This document shows positions 9,161 to 17,349 of a stretch of DNA of 64,000 bases, piece by piece; the stretch's first letter is position 1; each line of letters begins with the position of its first letter. The position numbers and the translations under genes were made by a program. Source of the stretch: Sulfitobacter mediterraneus (GTDB lineage Bacteria > Pseudomonadota > Alphaproteobacteria > Rhodobacterales > Rhodobacteraceae); the NCBI RefSeq assembly GCF_003054325.1, contig NZ_QBKU01000001.1, forward strand, positions 1 through 64,000, written 5' to 3'. The notes below the pieces were generated by a model. It made no database searches. It was not told the DNA's origin and worked only from the letters and a program-made list of their open reading frames with translations.

Positions 9161-9367
9161 ATGCCCTCTGACCCGCTTTTTGTTATCGTGATCCTCGCCG
9201 TGCTTGCGGTCGTTGTTGTGCTGATGGTCGGGCTTGGCGGCTTTGCCGGAGGCGGCGCGTTTAACAAGCGCAACGGCAACAAGATCATGCGCCTGCGTAT
9301 CATCGCCCAATTCATCGCGGTGCTGCTGATCCTGGGGTATATCTACTTTCGCAAGGACGCAGGCTGA
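9161..9367 (+). CDS. Small twin-transmembrane-helix protein
   Basis: A 68-residue inner-membrane protein with two helices, at about residues 5-27 and 42-60, joined by a basic loop (NKRNGNK). It matches the small twin-helix proteins (DUF2909/HIG1-like) often found next to cobalamin adenosyltransferase in alphaproteobacteria; the function is not established. The start at 9161 (MPSDP) is preferred over the ATG at 9155, because AAGGA at 9150-9154 lies 6 bases before 9161 but directly abuts 9155. Its stop overlaps the start of the next gene by one base, so the two are almost certainly co-translated. Confidence 0.88.
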   Translation: MPSDPLFVIVILAVLAVVVVLMVGLGGFAGGGAFNKRNGNKIMRLRIIAQFIAVLLILGYIYFRKDAG

Positions 9368-9939
9368 TGGTCGTACTGAACAAGATCTACACGCGCACGG
9401 GTGATTCCGGCGCCACCGCCCTTGGCAATGGCACACGTGTCGCGAAACACAGCGCAAGGGTTGAGGCATACGGGACCAGTGACGAACTGAATTGTTTTGT
9501 TGGCGTGGCCCGGCTAGAGGCCACCGGCGAAACCGACGATGCCTTGTCGCGCATCCAGAATGATCTTTTCGATCTGGGTGCAGACCTGTGCCGCCCCGAT
9601 ATGGAAGCTGACAAAGACGCCGAATACCCGCCTCTGCGCATGACCGCAGAACAGGTCGACCGCCTTGAGGCAGAGATCGACATTATGAACGCCGAACTGG
9701 ACCCGCTGCGCAGCTTTATTCTGCCCGGCGGCACCACATTGGCCGCGCAATTGCATGTCTGCCGCACCGTGGCCCGCCGCGCCGAACGGCTGGCGGTTTT
9801 GCTGTCCGAACAAGAAACGATCAACCCCGTTGCGGTGAAATACCTAAACCGGCTCAGCGATTGGTTCTTTGTCGCCGCACGCATGGCCAACAACGGCGGC
9901 AAGGACGACGTGCTTTGGGTGCCGGGCGCCAACCGCTGA
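9367..9939 (+). CDS. Cob(I)yrinic acid a,c-diamide adenosyltransferase, PduO type
   Basis: A 190-residue ATP:corrinoid adenosyltransferase, which makes adenosylcobalamin from reduced corrinoid and ATP. The N-terminal ATP-binding motif KIYTRTGDSGATALGNG (about residues 6-22) and the downstream SDELNCFVGVAR and RAERLAVLLSEQE blocks are typical of the PduO/MMAB family. The product is the cofactor needed by methylmalonyl- and ethylmalonyl-CoA mutases, which fits the presence of mcd in this window. It is coupled to the twin-helix protein by a TGATG-type overlap and converges with the GyrI-like gene. Confidence 0.94.
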   Translation: MVVLNKIYTRTGDSGATALGNGTRVAKHSARVEAYGTSDELNCFVGVARLEATGETDDALSRIQNDLFDLGADLCRPDMEADKDAEYPPLRMTAEQVDRLEAEIDIMNAELDPLRSFILPGGTTLAAQLHVCRTVARRAERLAVLLSEQETINPVAVKYLNRLSDWFFVAARMANNGGKDDVLWVPGANR

Positions 9940-9947
9940 GCCTTGGG

Positions 9948-10430
9948 CTATTCCTTGGCTGCCACTGGCAACCACAACTCATAGGCCATCGCATCAGGGC
10001 TGTTCCGCTCATCCGGACCATAGCGTTCAAACACCGCACCCTCGCGCAGTTTGTATTCTGACGACGGCAACCAGTCGCAGAACATCCAATCCATCTGTCC
10101 GGGCAGATCTGTCATTGGCCCAAAGACCCGGCGCAGGGCATAAAGCCCCTCGGACAGATGCATCTCGCAAAACCCCTCCGGCAGTTGGTCCGGTACGGAT
10201 GCCACCTCCAACCCGACGCCATAGCGAAAGCCGCCCTTTTCATCGTGAGAAAACGAAACGCCATACATCGTATCCGGCACCGCCCCCGCGATATCAGGGC
10301 CGGCGGCAAAGAACGCCTGCCACAACTTCGGTATCTCGCTGCGGGTGTCTGCCGTGAAACTCCCGGCCATGCCGACCAGAGTACGAGCCTCGCCTGTCGT
10401 CAGCTCCACCGGCTGTGCATCGGTTTTCAT
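9948..10430 (-). CDS. GyrI-like / AraC effector-binding domain protein
   Basis: A 160-residue stand-alone GyrI-like domain (SOUL/AraC effector-binding fold). The pattern is VGMAGSF near the start, then IPKLWQAFF, YGVSFS, and a C-terminal WLPSSEYKLREGAVFERY block. Such proteins bind small hydrophobic ligands; the ligand here is unknown. Two adjacent ATGs (10433, 10430) follow GGGAG; the second has 6-base spacing and is chosen. A longer frame to 10484 lacks a ribosome binding site. It converges with the adenosyltransferase and is divergent from etfBA. Confidence 0.83.
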   Translation of the reverse strand: MKTDAQPVELTTGEARTLVGMAGSFTADTRSEIPKLWQAFFAAGPDIAGAVPDTMYGVSFSHDEKGGFRYGVGLEVASVPDQLPEGFCEMHLSEGLYALRRVFGPMTDLPGQMDWMFCDWLPSSEYKLREGAVFERYGPDERNSPDAMAYELWLPVAAKE

Positions 10431-10651
10431 CATCCACTCCCTCAAAGGTCCAGTCGTCTTGAGCGATACCAAATCCTGAAACATTTCGGAAAAGTTTTGC
10501 CTAGCTGAGGCGCTAACATAAAAAACGCGGCGTACTTAATGCCGCAATTGCCGATTTTGCCCTGTTTCGGTTGTAATCCTTTCGCTAAACCAGCCGAGAG
10601 GAAGTTCAAGGACTTGCCATTGGGTGAGTCGCAATCAAGGAGAAAACGCTC

Positions 10652-11410
10652 ATGAAGGTACTCGTGCCGGTCAAGCGCGTGATTGACTACAACGTGAAAG
10701 TGCGCGTCAAAGCGGACGGATCGGGTGTTGATCTAGCCAACGTAAAAATGTCGATGAACCCGTTTGACGAAATTTCCGTCGAACAGGCGATCCGTCTGAA
10801 AGAAGCCGGTCAGGCGGACGAAGTGGTTGTTGTATCCATTGGCGTCAAGCAGGCGCAGGAAACACTGCGCACCGCGCTGGCCATGGGCGCCGACCGCGCC
10901 ATTCTGGTTGTGGCTTCTGATGATGTGCATAACGACATCGAACCGCTGGCCGTGGCCAAGATCCTCAAAGCGATCGTAGACGAAGAACAGCCCGGTCTGG
11001 TTCTGACGGGCAAACAGGCGATCGACAATGACATGAACGCCACTGGCCAGATGCTTTCTGCGCTGCTGGGTTGGTCGCAGGGTGCATTTGCCTCCGATAT
11101 CAACATCGACGGCGACAGCGCCGTTGTAACCCGCGAAGTGGACGGCGGTCTTCAGACGATCAAGGTGTCCATGCCAACGGTTATCACCGTTGATCTGCGC
11201 CTGAACGAGCCGCGCTATGCGTCGCTTCCGAACATCATGAAAGCCAAGAAAAAGCCGTTGGATGAAAAGACCGCTGCTGACTATGGCGTTGACGTGTCCA
11301 ACCGTCTGGAAATCGTAAAAACCGTTGAGCCGGAAGAACGTGCCGCCGGTATCAAAGTCGGCTCCGTGGACGAGCTGGTCGAGAAACTCAAAGAAGCGGG
11401 GGCTGTGTAA
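10652..11410 (+). CDS. etfB: Electron transfer flavoprotein beta subunit
   Basis: A 252-residue ETF beta subunit. With EtfA it forms the soluble FAD/AMP carrier that accepts electrons from acyl-CoA dehydrogenases and passes them to ETF-ubiquinone oxidoreductase. It begins [17 protein letters not shown] and has the family signature in [23 protein letters not shown] (about residues 180-205). AAGGAG lies 8 bases before the ATG. It overlaps etfA by one base (TAATG). The acyl-CoA dehydrogenase Mcd elsewhere in this window is a likely electron donor. Confidence 0.98.
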   Translation: MKVLVPVKRVIDYNVKVRVKADGSGVDLANVKMSMNPFDEISVEQAIRLKEAGQADEVVVVSIGVKQAQETLRTALAMGADRAILVVASDDVHNDIEPLAVAKILKAIVDEEQPGLVLTGKQAIDNDMNATGQMLSALLGWSQGAFASDINIDGDSAVVTREVDGGLQTIKVSMPTVITVDLRLNEPRYASLPNIMKAKKKPLDEKTAADYGVDVSNRLEIVKTVEPEERAAGIKVGSVDELVEKLKEAGAV

Positions 11411-12336
11411 TGGCTGTTCTTCTCCTTGCGGAAGTAACCGATGGCGAACTGGCGATGGACGCAACGGCCAAGGCCGTGACCGCTGCCAAGCAATTGGGTG
11501 ATGTGACTGTATTGGCTGCCGGTGGTTCTGCTGCTGCGGCGGGCGATGCGGCTGCCAAGATTGATGGCGTTGCCAAGGTTCTGGTGGCGGAAGATGCATC
11601 TCTGGGTCACCGCCTCGCGGAAACCACTGCCGCCCTGATCGTGTCTCTGGCGGGCGATTACGATCACATCGTTGCACCGGCCACCACAGACGCCAAAAAC
11701 GTGATGCCACGTGTGGCCGCGCTTTTGGACGTGCAAATCATCTCTGACGCCTCCGGCGTTGTGGATGCGGATACGTTTGAGCGTCCGATCTATGCTGGCA
11801 ACGCGATCCAAACCGTCAAATCCACAGATGCCAAGAAGGTCATCACCTTCCGGACCGCAACATTTGATGCGGCTGGCGAAGGCGGTTCTGCCTCTGTTGA
11901 AACCATCGGCGCGGCCGCAAACCCCGGTCTGTCCGAATGGGTCGAAGACAAGGTTGCCGAATCCGATCGTCCAGAGCTGACGTCGGCTGGCGTTGTGGTC
12001 TCCGGTGGTCGCGGTGTCGGTTCCGAAGACGATTTTGCCCTGATCGAAAAACTGGCTGACAAACTGGGTGCCGCCGTTGGCGCATCCCGCGCTGCGGTTG
12101 ACAGCGGCTATGCCCCGAACGACTGGCAGGTTGGCCAGACCGGCAAAGTTGTTGCACCTGATCTTTATGTTGCCGTCGGCATCTCCGGTGCGATCCAGCA
12201 CCTTGCAGGTATGAAAGACAGCAAGATCATCGTCGCCATCAACAAAGACGAAGAAGCGCCAATCTTCCAGGTTGCTGACTTTGGTCTGGTTGCTGACCTG
12301 TTCGAGGCCGTGCCCGAACTGATCGAAAAAATCTGA
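11410..12336 (+). CDS. etfA: Electron transfer flavoprotein alpha subunit
   Basis: A 308-residue ETF alpha subunit that holds the redox FAD. The C-terminal FAD domain shows [10 protein letters not shown] (about 196-205), [38 protein letters not shown] and a late [21 protein letters not shown] segment, all diagnostic. The start overlaps the etfB stop, so the subunits are co-translated in equal amounts. A clear terminator closes the operon at 12366-12394. Its order with the downstream 3-hydroxybutyryl-CoA dehydrogenase is common in Rhodobacterales. Confidence 0.98.
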   Translation: MAVLLLAEVTDGELAMDATAKAVTAAKQLGDVTVLAAGGSAAAAGDAAAKIDGVAKVLVAEDASLGHRLAETTAALIVSLAGDYDHIVAPATTDAKNVMPRVAALLDVQIISDASGVVDADTFERPIYAGNAIQTVKSTDAKKVITFRTATFDAAGEGGSASVETIGAAANPGLSEWVEDKVAESDRPELTSAGVVVSGGRGVGSEDDFALIEKLADKLGAAVGASRAAVDSGYAPNDWQVGQTGKVVAPDLYVAVGISGAIQHLAGMKDSKIIVAINKDEEAPIFQVADFGLVADLFEAVPELIEKI

Positions 12337-12365
12337 TTGTCAGAGGGTCACCTCTGATCAGACCA

Positions 12366-12394
12366 AACGGCCCGCCTCACTGGCGGGCCGTTTT
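12366..12394 (+). terminator. Rho-independent terminator of etfBA
   Basis: An 11-bp stem AACGGCCCGCC / GGCGGGCCGTT with loop TCACT, ending in TTTT. It also lies at the 3' end of the convergent DUF6473-like gene, whose stop is at 12398, so it may serve both strands. Confidence 0.88.
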
Positions 12395-12397
12395 GCG

Positions 12398-13231
12398 TTA
12401 AAGGATCCGGTGCAAGGCAGAGACCACCGCATCTGCCGCCTCGATATGCGCCTGCTGGCCAAGCATTTCCTCGGCAGCCATGGCCTCCATCTCGGCAAAT
12501 ATCATCCCTTCGGTTCCCATCACCCGCGCTCTCGGGGAGGCAACGACCTCAACCACATGCGTGGCATGACCGGCGACCTCATCCATCATCTGCCGCGTGA
12601 TAAAAAGCGGATCGTTCCCAATGGATTGCGGAGGACCGCGCCCGCTATCCCTCGGTTTATGCTCAGAAAACCAAAGCAGGATGGATTTGCCCCGAACCTG
12701 GCTCAACATCAGCCGCATTCGGGCCAGCCAGGCCTGCTGCAACTCTTGCAACACCGTGGCAAACCGGTCCGGTGACACCTCAAGCAGACGCGTCAGCATA
12801 TGTTTGGTAAAATGGAAATCGGCAAAATCAACCTCGCGGTAGATCGTCGCCAACAGCGATGAAGCCGAGACAAACCGATCATTGCGCCGGGGATGCACCG
12901 CATAAAACCGGTTGGTCATATTCTGCGCTCCCAGCACCTGAATAACCGCAACATCCGCCTGCGCCGCCGCGCCCAGAATAAACGGGTCATTCACAAACAC
13001 ATCGATCCCGGCATTTGGCACGCCAAAATTCGCGGCGGTTTTGCCAATCTCCTCCTCCACCAAAACCGGAAACGGTTTGGCGAGGAATTTTCCATATGTC
13101 TCCGTACCGCCAATAAATGCGACATAGGGTTGATCCAAATCGCGTTTTGGCCCCCGGAACAACAGTTTCGAATTGCCATATCGGCACGGAAGATAGTCGA
13201 GGGCCCCCAGCCCTAATGCATCAAAGGTCAT
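12398..13231 (-). CDS. DUF6473-like protein of unknown function
   Basis: A 277-residue protein resembling the DUF6473 family, which I know mainly from Rhodobacterales. Conserved-looking blocks are LGALDYLPCRYGNSKLLFRGP near the N-terminus, then AFIGGTETYGKF, a DVFVNDP segment and QVLGAQNMTNRFYAVHPRRNDRF. The family is sometimes placed near sulfotransferase-like folds, but no PAPS-binding loop is visible. The ATG at 13231 follows AAGG at 8-base spacing; a GTG at 13240 is possible but has no ribosome binding site. No export signal is seen. It lies on the opposite strand between etfA and the hydroxybutyryl-CoA dehydrogenase. Confidence 0.72.
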   Translation of the reverse strand: MTFDALGLGALDYLPCRYGNSKLLFRGPKRDLDQPYVAFIGGTETYGKFLAKPFPVLVEEEIGKTAANFGVPNAGIDVFVNDPFILGAAAQADVAVIQVLGAQNMTNRFYAVHPRRNDRFVSASSLLATIYREVDFADFHFTKHMLTRLLEVSPDRFATVLQELQQAWLARMRLMLSQVRGKSILLWFSEHKPRDSGRGPPQSIGNDPLFITRQMMDEVAGHATHVVEVVASPRARVMGTEGMIFAEMEAMAAEEMLGQQAHIEAADAVVSALHRIL

Positions 13232-13388
13232 CACACCCACCTTGTTTCATTCACCCAGATCCAACATGCCTCAACCAATCCTGCGATTCGCTTAACGAGT
13301 GAATTTGCCACGCTTTTTGGACAAACCCTGCCCTTGCGACTGCCCCCCGCCGCACCCTATTGTAGGGTCAGGCAGAAAAGGACATTCC

Positions 13389-14264
13389 ATGGACATCCAA
13401 TCAATCGGCATCGTCGGCGCAGGCCAGATGGGCAATGGTATCGCACATGTGATGGCCCTGGCCGGGTATGACGTGCTTGTCACCGACGTCAGCGCCGACG
13501 CGCTGAAAAACGCCATGGACACCATCGAAGGCAACCTTGGTCGGCAGGTGGGCCGGGGCAAAGTGTCAGAGGCAGATGCCAACGCGGCTATGGCCCGGAT
13601 CAAGACAACTCAAACGCTCACCGATCTGGGGCAAAGCGATCTGATCATTGAGGCCGCGACCGAGCGCGAGACTGTCAAACAAGCCATCTTCGAAGACCTG
13701 CTGCCGCACCTGAAACCAGATACAATTCTGACCTCAAACACCTCTTCGATTTCCATCACCCGCCTGGCCAGCCGCACCGACCGCCCGGAAAAATTCATGG
13801 GCTTCCATTTCATGAACCCGGTCCCGGTGATGCAATTGGTCGAATTGATCCGCGGCATCGCCACAGACACCGAAACCTTCGACGCCTGCAAAGCCGTGGT
13901 GGACCGCCTCGGCAAAACCGCCGCCTCTGCCGAAGATTTCCCGGCCTTCATCGTAAACCGCATCCTCATGCCAATGATCAACGAGGCGGTTTATACCCTG
14001 TACGAAGGCGTAGGATCTGTGCAATCCATCGACAGCTCAATGAAACTGGGTGCCAATCACCCGATGGGCCCGCTTGAACTGGCGGATTTCATCGGTCTCG
14101 ACACCTGCCTGGCGATCATGAACGTGCTGCACGACGGGCTGGCCGATACCAAATACCGCCCCTGCCCCTTGCTCACCAAATATGTCGAAGCCGGATGGCT
14201 CGGCCGAAAAACCGATCGCGGCTTTTACGACTACCGCGGCGAAGTGCCGGTTCCGACCCGCTAG
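13389..14264 (+). CDS. 3-hydroxybutyryl-CoA dehydrogenase
   Basis: A 291-residue NAD(P)-dependent 3-hydroxyacyl-CoA dehydrogenase acting on short chains. The Rossmann motif GAGQMGNG is at residues 10-17, SNTSSISIT near 117-125 and the catalytic HFMNPVPVMQLVELI block at about 139-153; the C-terminal domain contains NRILMPMINEAV and DLGA-like helices. The start at 13389 follows AAAAGG at a good distance; the frame is open 30 codons further but is not protein-like. It links acetoacetyl-CoA and 3-hydroxybutyryl-CoA, so it may serve butyrate or polyhydroxybutyrate metabolism or the entry to the ethylmalonyl-CoA pathway. Which direction it runs is not visible. Confidence 0.94.
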   Translation: MDIQSIGIVGAGQMGNGIAHVMALAGYDVLVTDVSADALKNAMDTIEGNLGRQVGRGKVSEADANAAMARIKTTQTLTDLGQSDLIIEAATERETVKQAIFEDLLPHLKPDTILTSNTSSISITRLASRTDRPEKFMGFHFMNPVPVMQLVELIRGIATDTETFDACKAVVDRLGKTAASAEDFPAFIVNRILMPMINEAVYTLYEGVGSVQSIDSSMKLGANHPMGPLELADFIGLDTCLAIMNVLHDGLADTKYRPCPLLTKYVEAGWLGRKTDRGFYDYRGEVPVPTR

Positions 14265-14283
14265 AAAAGACCGCCCGAGGCCT

Positions 14284-14334
14284 CCCTTTTTGGCCTTAAA
14301 TACCTCCGGGGAGTTTGAGGGGCTGGCCCCTCAA
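14284..14334. repeat. Dispersed intergenic element, copy A
   Basis: A 19-base core (14284-14302) matches copy B at 44287-44305 in 18 of 19 positions. It is followed by a GC-rich arm and a perfect 9-bp inverted repeat, TTGAGGGGC / GCCCCTCAA, at 14315-14334. It lies between two convergent genes, as does copy B. Confidence 0.75.
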
Positions 14335-14389
14335 CCTTTGCCGTAGAAACCACCCCTAAAGTCTATTGCCGCGCCATCAGCGCCGCGCT

Positions 14390-15280
14390 TTAGTCCTTCA
14401 GAGCAAGGGTCTGCTCGCGCAGCCAAGCCATAAAGCCGCGCGGATCATCAGCGCGGGCGTCGATCTCGCCCTGCAGTATAGGATGGCCCACAATCGGCGC
14501 TTGGGGCTTGTCACAACTGTGTACGATTTCATGCAGCAGTAACCCCTGCCGCAACATCGGGCTGACTTTGTTGGCGATCTGGTAGGCACGGCTGTTTTGG
14601 CCGGGAAATTTCATCGGAACAACCGTGGCGCCCGATCTGCGGATCATCTTGGCGGTAAAGACATTCCATTCCGCCTCCACCGCCGGCCCCCACCATGTTT
14701 GGGATGAGGCAACCACACCCGATGGGAACAGGGCGACAACACCGCCCTCTTTCAAATGCGCCATCGCCTTGGCCCGCATCTCAACGCCTTTGCGCTGTGC
14801 ATCAGGATCATGGGGGAACGGCACGGGGATCATATAGCTGCCCGCCACCTCATCAATCGAGGTCAGCAAAGACCGCGTCAGAATACGGTAGTCGGGGCGC
14901 ACACGGCCAATCAGATCAGCAAAGATCATCCCGTCCACCATACCGTGCGGATGGTTGGCAACCACAATCACGGGTCCGGTCTTGGGAATGCGGTCCAGCT
15001 GTGCCTGCGGGGTCAACAAGTCGATACCCATGGTATCAAGCGCGGCGCGCCAGAACGGTTGCCCCGACGGGGTGCCGCGTTTCTCGAACCGCTTGATCAT
15101 CCGCAAAATCTTCAGCTTTCCGGTAAACAGCTCGATGATGCTGATGATCCGCGATTTGACCGGATCATCAAAGGTAGACGCATAAGACAAGCTGCTGCGG
15201 TCATAGGTGACAAAAGACACTTCGCCCGCCTCGGGCGTCGCCGTTTCAGCCGCGTCTGATGTTTGCAGATCTTTCACCAA
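14390..15280 (-). CDS. Lysophospholipid acyltransferase family protein
   Basis: A 296-residue PlsC-like acyltransferase. The catalytic block NHPHGMVDG is at residues 109-117, with the H-x5-D spacing also seen in hemolysin-type acyltransferases, and the glycerolipid-binding FPSGV motif lies further on in a VVALFPSGVVA strand. It probably transfers an acyl chain from acyl-ACP or acyl-CoA to a lysolipid at the inner membrane. The acceptor (lysophosphatidic acid, lyso-ornithine lipid or other) cannot be told. It lies 33 bases downstream of ptsH on the same strand, so it may be the last gene of the PTS-ChvGI run. Confidence 0.88.
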   Translation of the reverse strand: MVKDLQTSDAAETATPEAGEVSFVTYDRSSLSYASTFDDPVKSRIISIIELFTGKLKILRMIKRFEKRGTPSGQPFWRAALDTMGIDLLTPQAQLDRIPKTGPVIVVANHPHGMVDGMIFADLIGRVRPDYRILTRSLLTSIDEVAGSYMIPVPFPHDPDAQRKGVEMRAKAMAHLKEGGVVALFPSGVVASSQTWWGPAVEAEWNVFTAKMIRRSGATVVPMKFPGQNSRAYQIANKVSPMLRQGLLLHEIVHSCDKPQAPIVGHPILQGEIDARADDPRGFMAWLREQTLALKD

Positions 15281-15313
15281 GACATGTCACCCTTTTCCGG
15301 TCGCTCGAAACGC

Positions 15314-15583
15314 TCAGAAACCTTCGCCGAACTTGTCCGCCACCAGCGCCGTCAATGCCTCCGCAAGGGCCTCTGCATCTGGTCCCGTGGTCTGAACGTC
15401 GATTGTGCTGCCGCGTGAGGCAGCCAGCATCAGCAACCCCATTATGCTATCGCCACAAGCGGTCATGCCATCTTTGCTGACGTCGGCGCGGGCGTCAAAT
15501 GCCTCGACCACTTCGACCAGTTTGGCAGAGGCGCGGGCGTGCAAACCCTTTTCGTTCACGATCTTTAGGGAAAATTCGGGCAT
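15314..15583 (-). CDS. ptsH: HPr phosphocarrier protein
   Basis: An 89-residue HPr. The active-site His15 sits in GLHARASAKL and the regulatory Ser46 in CGDSIMGLLML. Both phosphorylation sites are intact, and a HprK gene is in the same run, so Ser46 phosphorylation is expected. No sugar-specific EIIBC is present nearby, which suggests a regulatory rather than transport PTS. It lies 13 bases after the EIIA gene. Confidence 0.97.
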   Translation of the reverse strand: MPEFSLKIVNEKGLHARASAKLVEVVEAFDARADVSKDGMTACGDSIMGLLMLAASRGSTIDVQTTGPDAEALAEALTALVADKFGEGF

Positions 15584-15596
15584 AAAATTGGGCTTT

Positions 15597-15989
15597 CTAA
15601 CCTGCGCTCACGTTTTGGCTGTCGATATACTTTTTACCAGCATCAAGCGCGGCGCGCACCGCATCAGGCACATCCATTTGGCGGGATTTGGCCAGTTTGA
15701 TCAGCATTGGCAGATTGGCACCGTACAAAATCCGGCGGTTCTCTGGCCGGCACGCCAATAGAGACAGGTTTGACGGCGATCCGCCAAACAGATCCGTTAC
15801 GATCACCACGCCTTCGCCCTGATCCACCTCGTCGGCGGCAGCACAAATCTCGGTTTCCTTGGCACTGCGGTCATGATCTGCATGGATTGAGATTGCGCGG
15901 ACCCCGTTTTGTGAGCCGACAACATGTTCAATCGCAGCGAGGTATTCCCCCGCCAGCCCGCCATGTGCGACTATCACAATTCCGATCAC
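15597..15989 (-). CDS. PTS EIIA component, mannose family
   Basis: A 130-residue EIIA-Man-type protein with phosphorylatable His9 in VIVAHGGLAGEY, and DLFGGSPSN at about residues 67-75. It takes phosphate from HPr. The start is GTG at 15989, overlapping the rapZ stop as GTGA; longer frames upstream lie inside rapZ. No EIIB, EIIC or EIID gene is nearby, so it is probably a regulatory phosphate acceptor. In other alphaproteobacteria this EIIA is tied to HprK and ChvG/ChvI signalling; that link is inferred here from gene order. Confidence 0.93.
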   Translation of the reverse strand: MIGIVIVAHGGLAGEYLAAIEHVVGSQNGVRAISIHADHDRSAKETEICAAADEVDQGEGVVIVTDLFGGSPSNLSLLACRPENRRILYGANLPMLIKLAKSRQMDVPDAVRAALDAGKKYIDSQNVSAG

Positions 15990-16903
15990 GTCGATGTCTC
16001 TTTCCGGTCCTGCCGATCCAACTCGCGGTGTCTTATTGACACTTGCCAGCCCTGCTGCGCAAGGCGCAAAGCATGATCTTCTGCCAACGTCACCGACCGA
16101 TGCTGCCCGCCCGTACACCCAAAGGCGATTGAAATGTGTGATTTTCCCTCATCCTGAGAAGCGGGCAAGATCAACTGGCTCAATTCGAACACCTTATCTG
16201 CGAATCCCGCATAGCGTTGATCTCCTTTGACATAGGCCGCAACCGCGGCGTCCGTCCCGTTTAATCTCCGCAGGGTCTCGTCCCAGAATGGGTTGCGCAG
16301 AAACCGGCAGTCAAACACCATATCCACACTGCGCGGCAGCCCGCGCTTGTAGGAAAAAGATTGCACCGAAATACTCAGATCGTGTTTGCCGCCGGGTGCA
16401 AACCAGTGTTCAACCTCCGCCCGCAGGTCATGCACGTTCAACTGGCTGGTATCGATCAAGATATCGGCCCGCGTCCGCAACGGGCGCAGCAGCGCCTGTT
16501 CGCGCTCGATGCCCGCGGCGGGGCTGTCTTCGGGGGCAAGCGGGTGCCGTCGGCGGGTTTCCGAAAACCGGCGCAGCAGCACATCTGTGTCACAATCAAG
16601 ATAGAACAGTTCGACCTTTAGATCGGCACGGGCCGACAATTCACCCAGCAGATCAAGAATGACATCGGTCGAAAAGTCACGGTTTCGCGCGTCGATCCCG
16701 AGGGCCATCGGGCGGTCTTGCTCAGGGCTGGCCAGCAAGGCAGGCAAAAGCCGCAGTGGCAGGTTGTCGATGGTCTCAAATCCCGCGTCTTCAAGCACAT
16801 TCAGCGCCGAAGACCGGCCCGCGCCGGACGGTCCGGTCACCAGCACAATGCGGCGCTGCGGCCCCTCGTCGGGGTTCACTGAGGCGTTGTCATCGGGGAT
16901 CAT
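15986..16903 (-). CDS. rapZ: RNase adapter protein / nucleotide-binding protein RapZ (YvcJ family)
   Basis: A 305-residue RapZ-family P-loop protein. Walker A GPSGAGRSS is at residues 24-32, with the typical follow-on ALNVLEDAGFETIDNLP. The C-terminal domain has the CTGGQHRSVTLAE signature. In E. coli RapZ presents a small RNA to RNase E to control glucosamine-6-phosphate synthase; in alphaproteobacteria its target is less clear. It overlaps hprK by four bases at one end and the EIIA gene at the other. Identity is firm; its local role is inferred. Confidence 0.95.
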   Translation of the reverse strand: MIPDDNASVNPDEGPQRRIVLVTGPSGAGRSSALNVLEDAGFETIDNLPLRLLPALLASPEQDRPMALGIDARNRDFSTDVILDLLGELSARADLKVELFYLDCDTDVLLRRFSETRRRHPLAPEDSPAAGIEREQALLRPLRTRADILIDTSQLNVHDLRAEVEHWFAPGGKHDLSISVQSFSYKRGLPRSVDMVFDCRFLRNPFWDETLRRLNGTDAAVAAYVKGDQRYAGFADKVFELSQLILPASQDEGKSHISIAFGCTGGQHRSVTLAEDHALRLAQQGWQVSIRHRELDRQDRKETST

Positions 16904-17331
16904 GACCGCAGATTTATACTTCGCCGGAGGGAAAGCAAGATCGCTGCGGCAAAATGCGGCCCATCAACCCGGCACAGACATGGCAGCGCGATCCCCAGCA
17001 CGTCGATGGTTTCGGGTTCAGGCAGTCTCTTGGCGCTTTGCCGCCCCATATCAACCGCCAGCACCACCTGCGCGGAAGCGGCATGAGGGACGCCCAGAAT
17101 GCCGACGCCCCGCGCCTCAATCTGGCCCGCGATGGCCTCTGGCACTGAAGCACGCAATGTCTTTGAGCTTCGGGTGATGATTGTGCGGTCATCCGCGACC
17201 AATTCTGCCCCCAGTGCAATCAGTTGAAGCGCCAAGGCAGACTTACCCGTCCCCGATGCGCCAAGGATAAGCACTGCATGCCCCTCCACACTCACAGATG
17301 TGGCATGCAGAGTCTCGGTCAGCGGTGCCAT
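16900..17331 (-). CDS. hprK: HPr kinase/phosphorylase, short alphaproteobacterial form
   Basis: A 143-residue HprK catalytic domain. The Walker A motif GASGTGKS is at residues 24-31, with EIEARGVGI-like (QIEARGVGILGV) and DDR segments following. The N-terminal domain of the Firmicutes enzyme (about 310 residues) is absent, as is usual in alphaproteobacteria. It phosphorylates and dephosphorylates Ser46 of HPr. The gene lies directly after chvG, so the two-component system and the PTS switch are probably co-transcribed. Confidence 0.95.
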   Translation of the reverse strand: MAPLTETLHATSVSVEGHAVLILGASGTGKSALALQLIALGAELVADDRTIITRSSKTLRASVPEAIAGQIEARGVGILGVPHAASAQVVLAVDMGRQSAKRLPEPETIDVLGIALPCLCRVDGPHFAAAILLSLRRSINLRS

Positions 17332-17349
17332 GCCGTCATCGCTTTCTGA

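Noticed and set aside
10733-11710. Minus-strand frame opposite etfB and etfA
   Set aside because: It spans two well-conserved genes on the other strand and yields a His/Arg/Gln-rich non-protein-like product.
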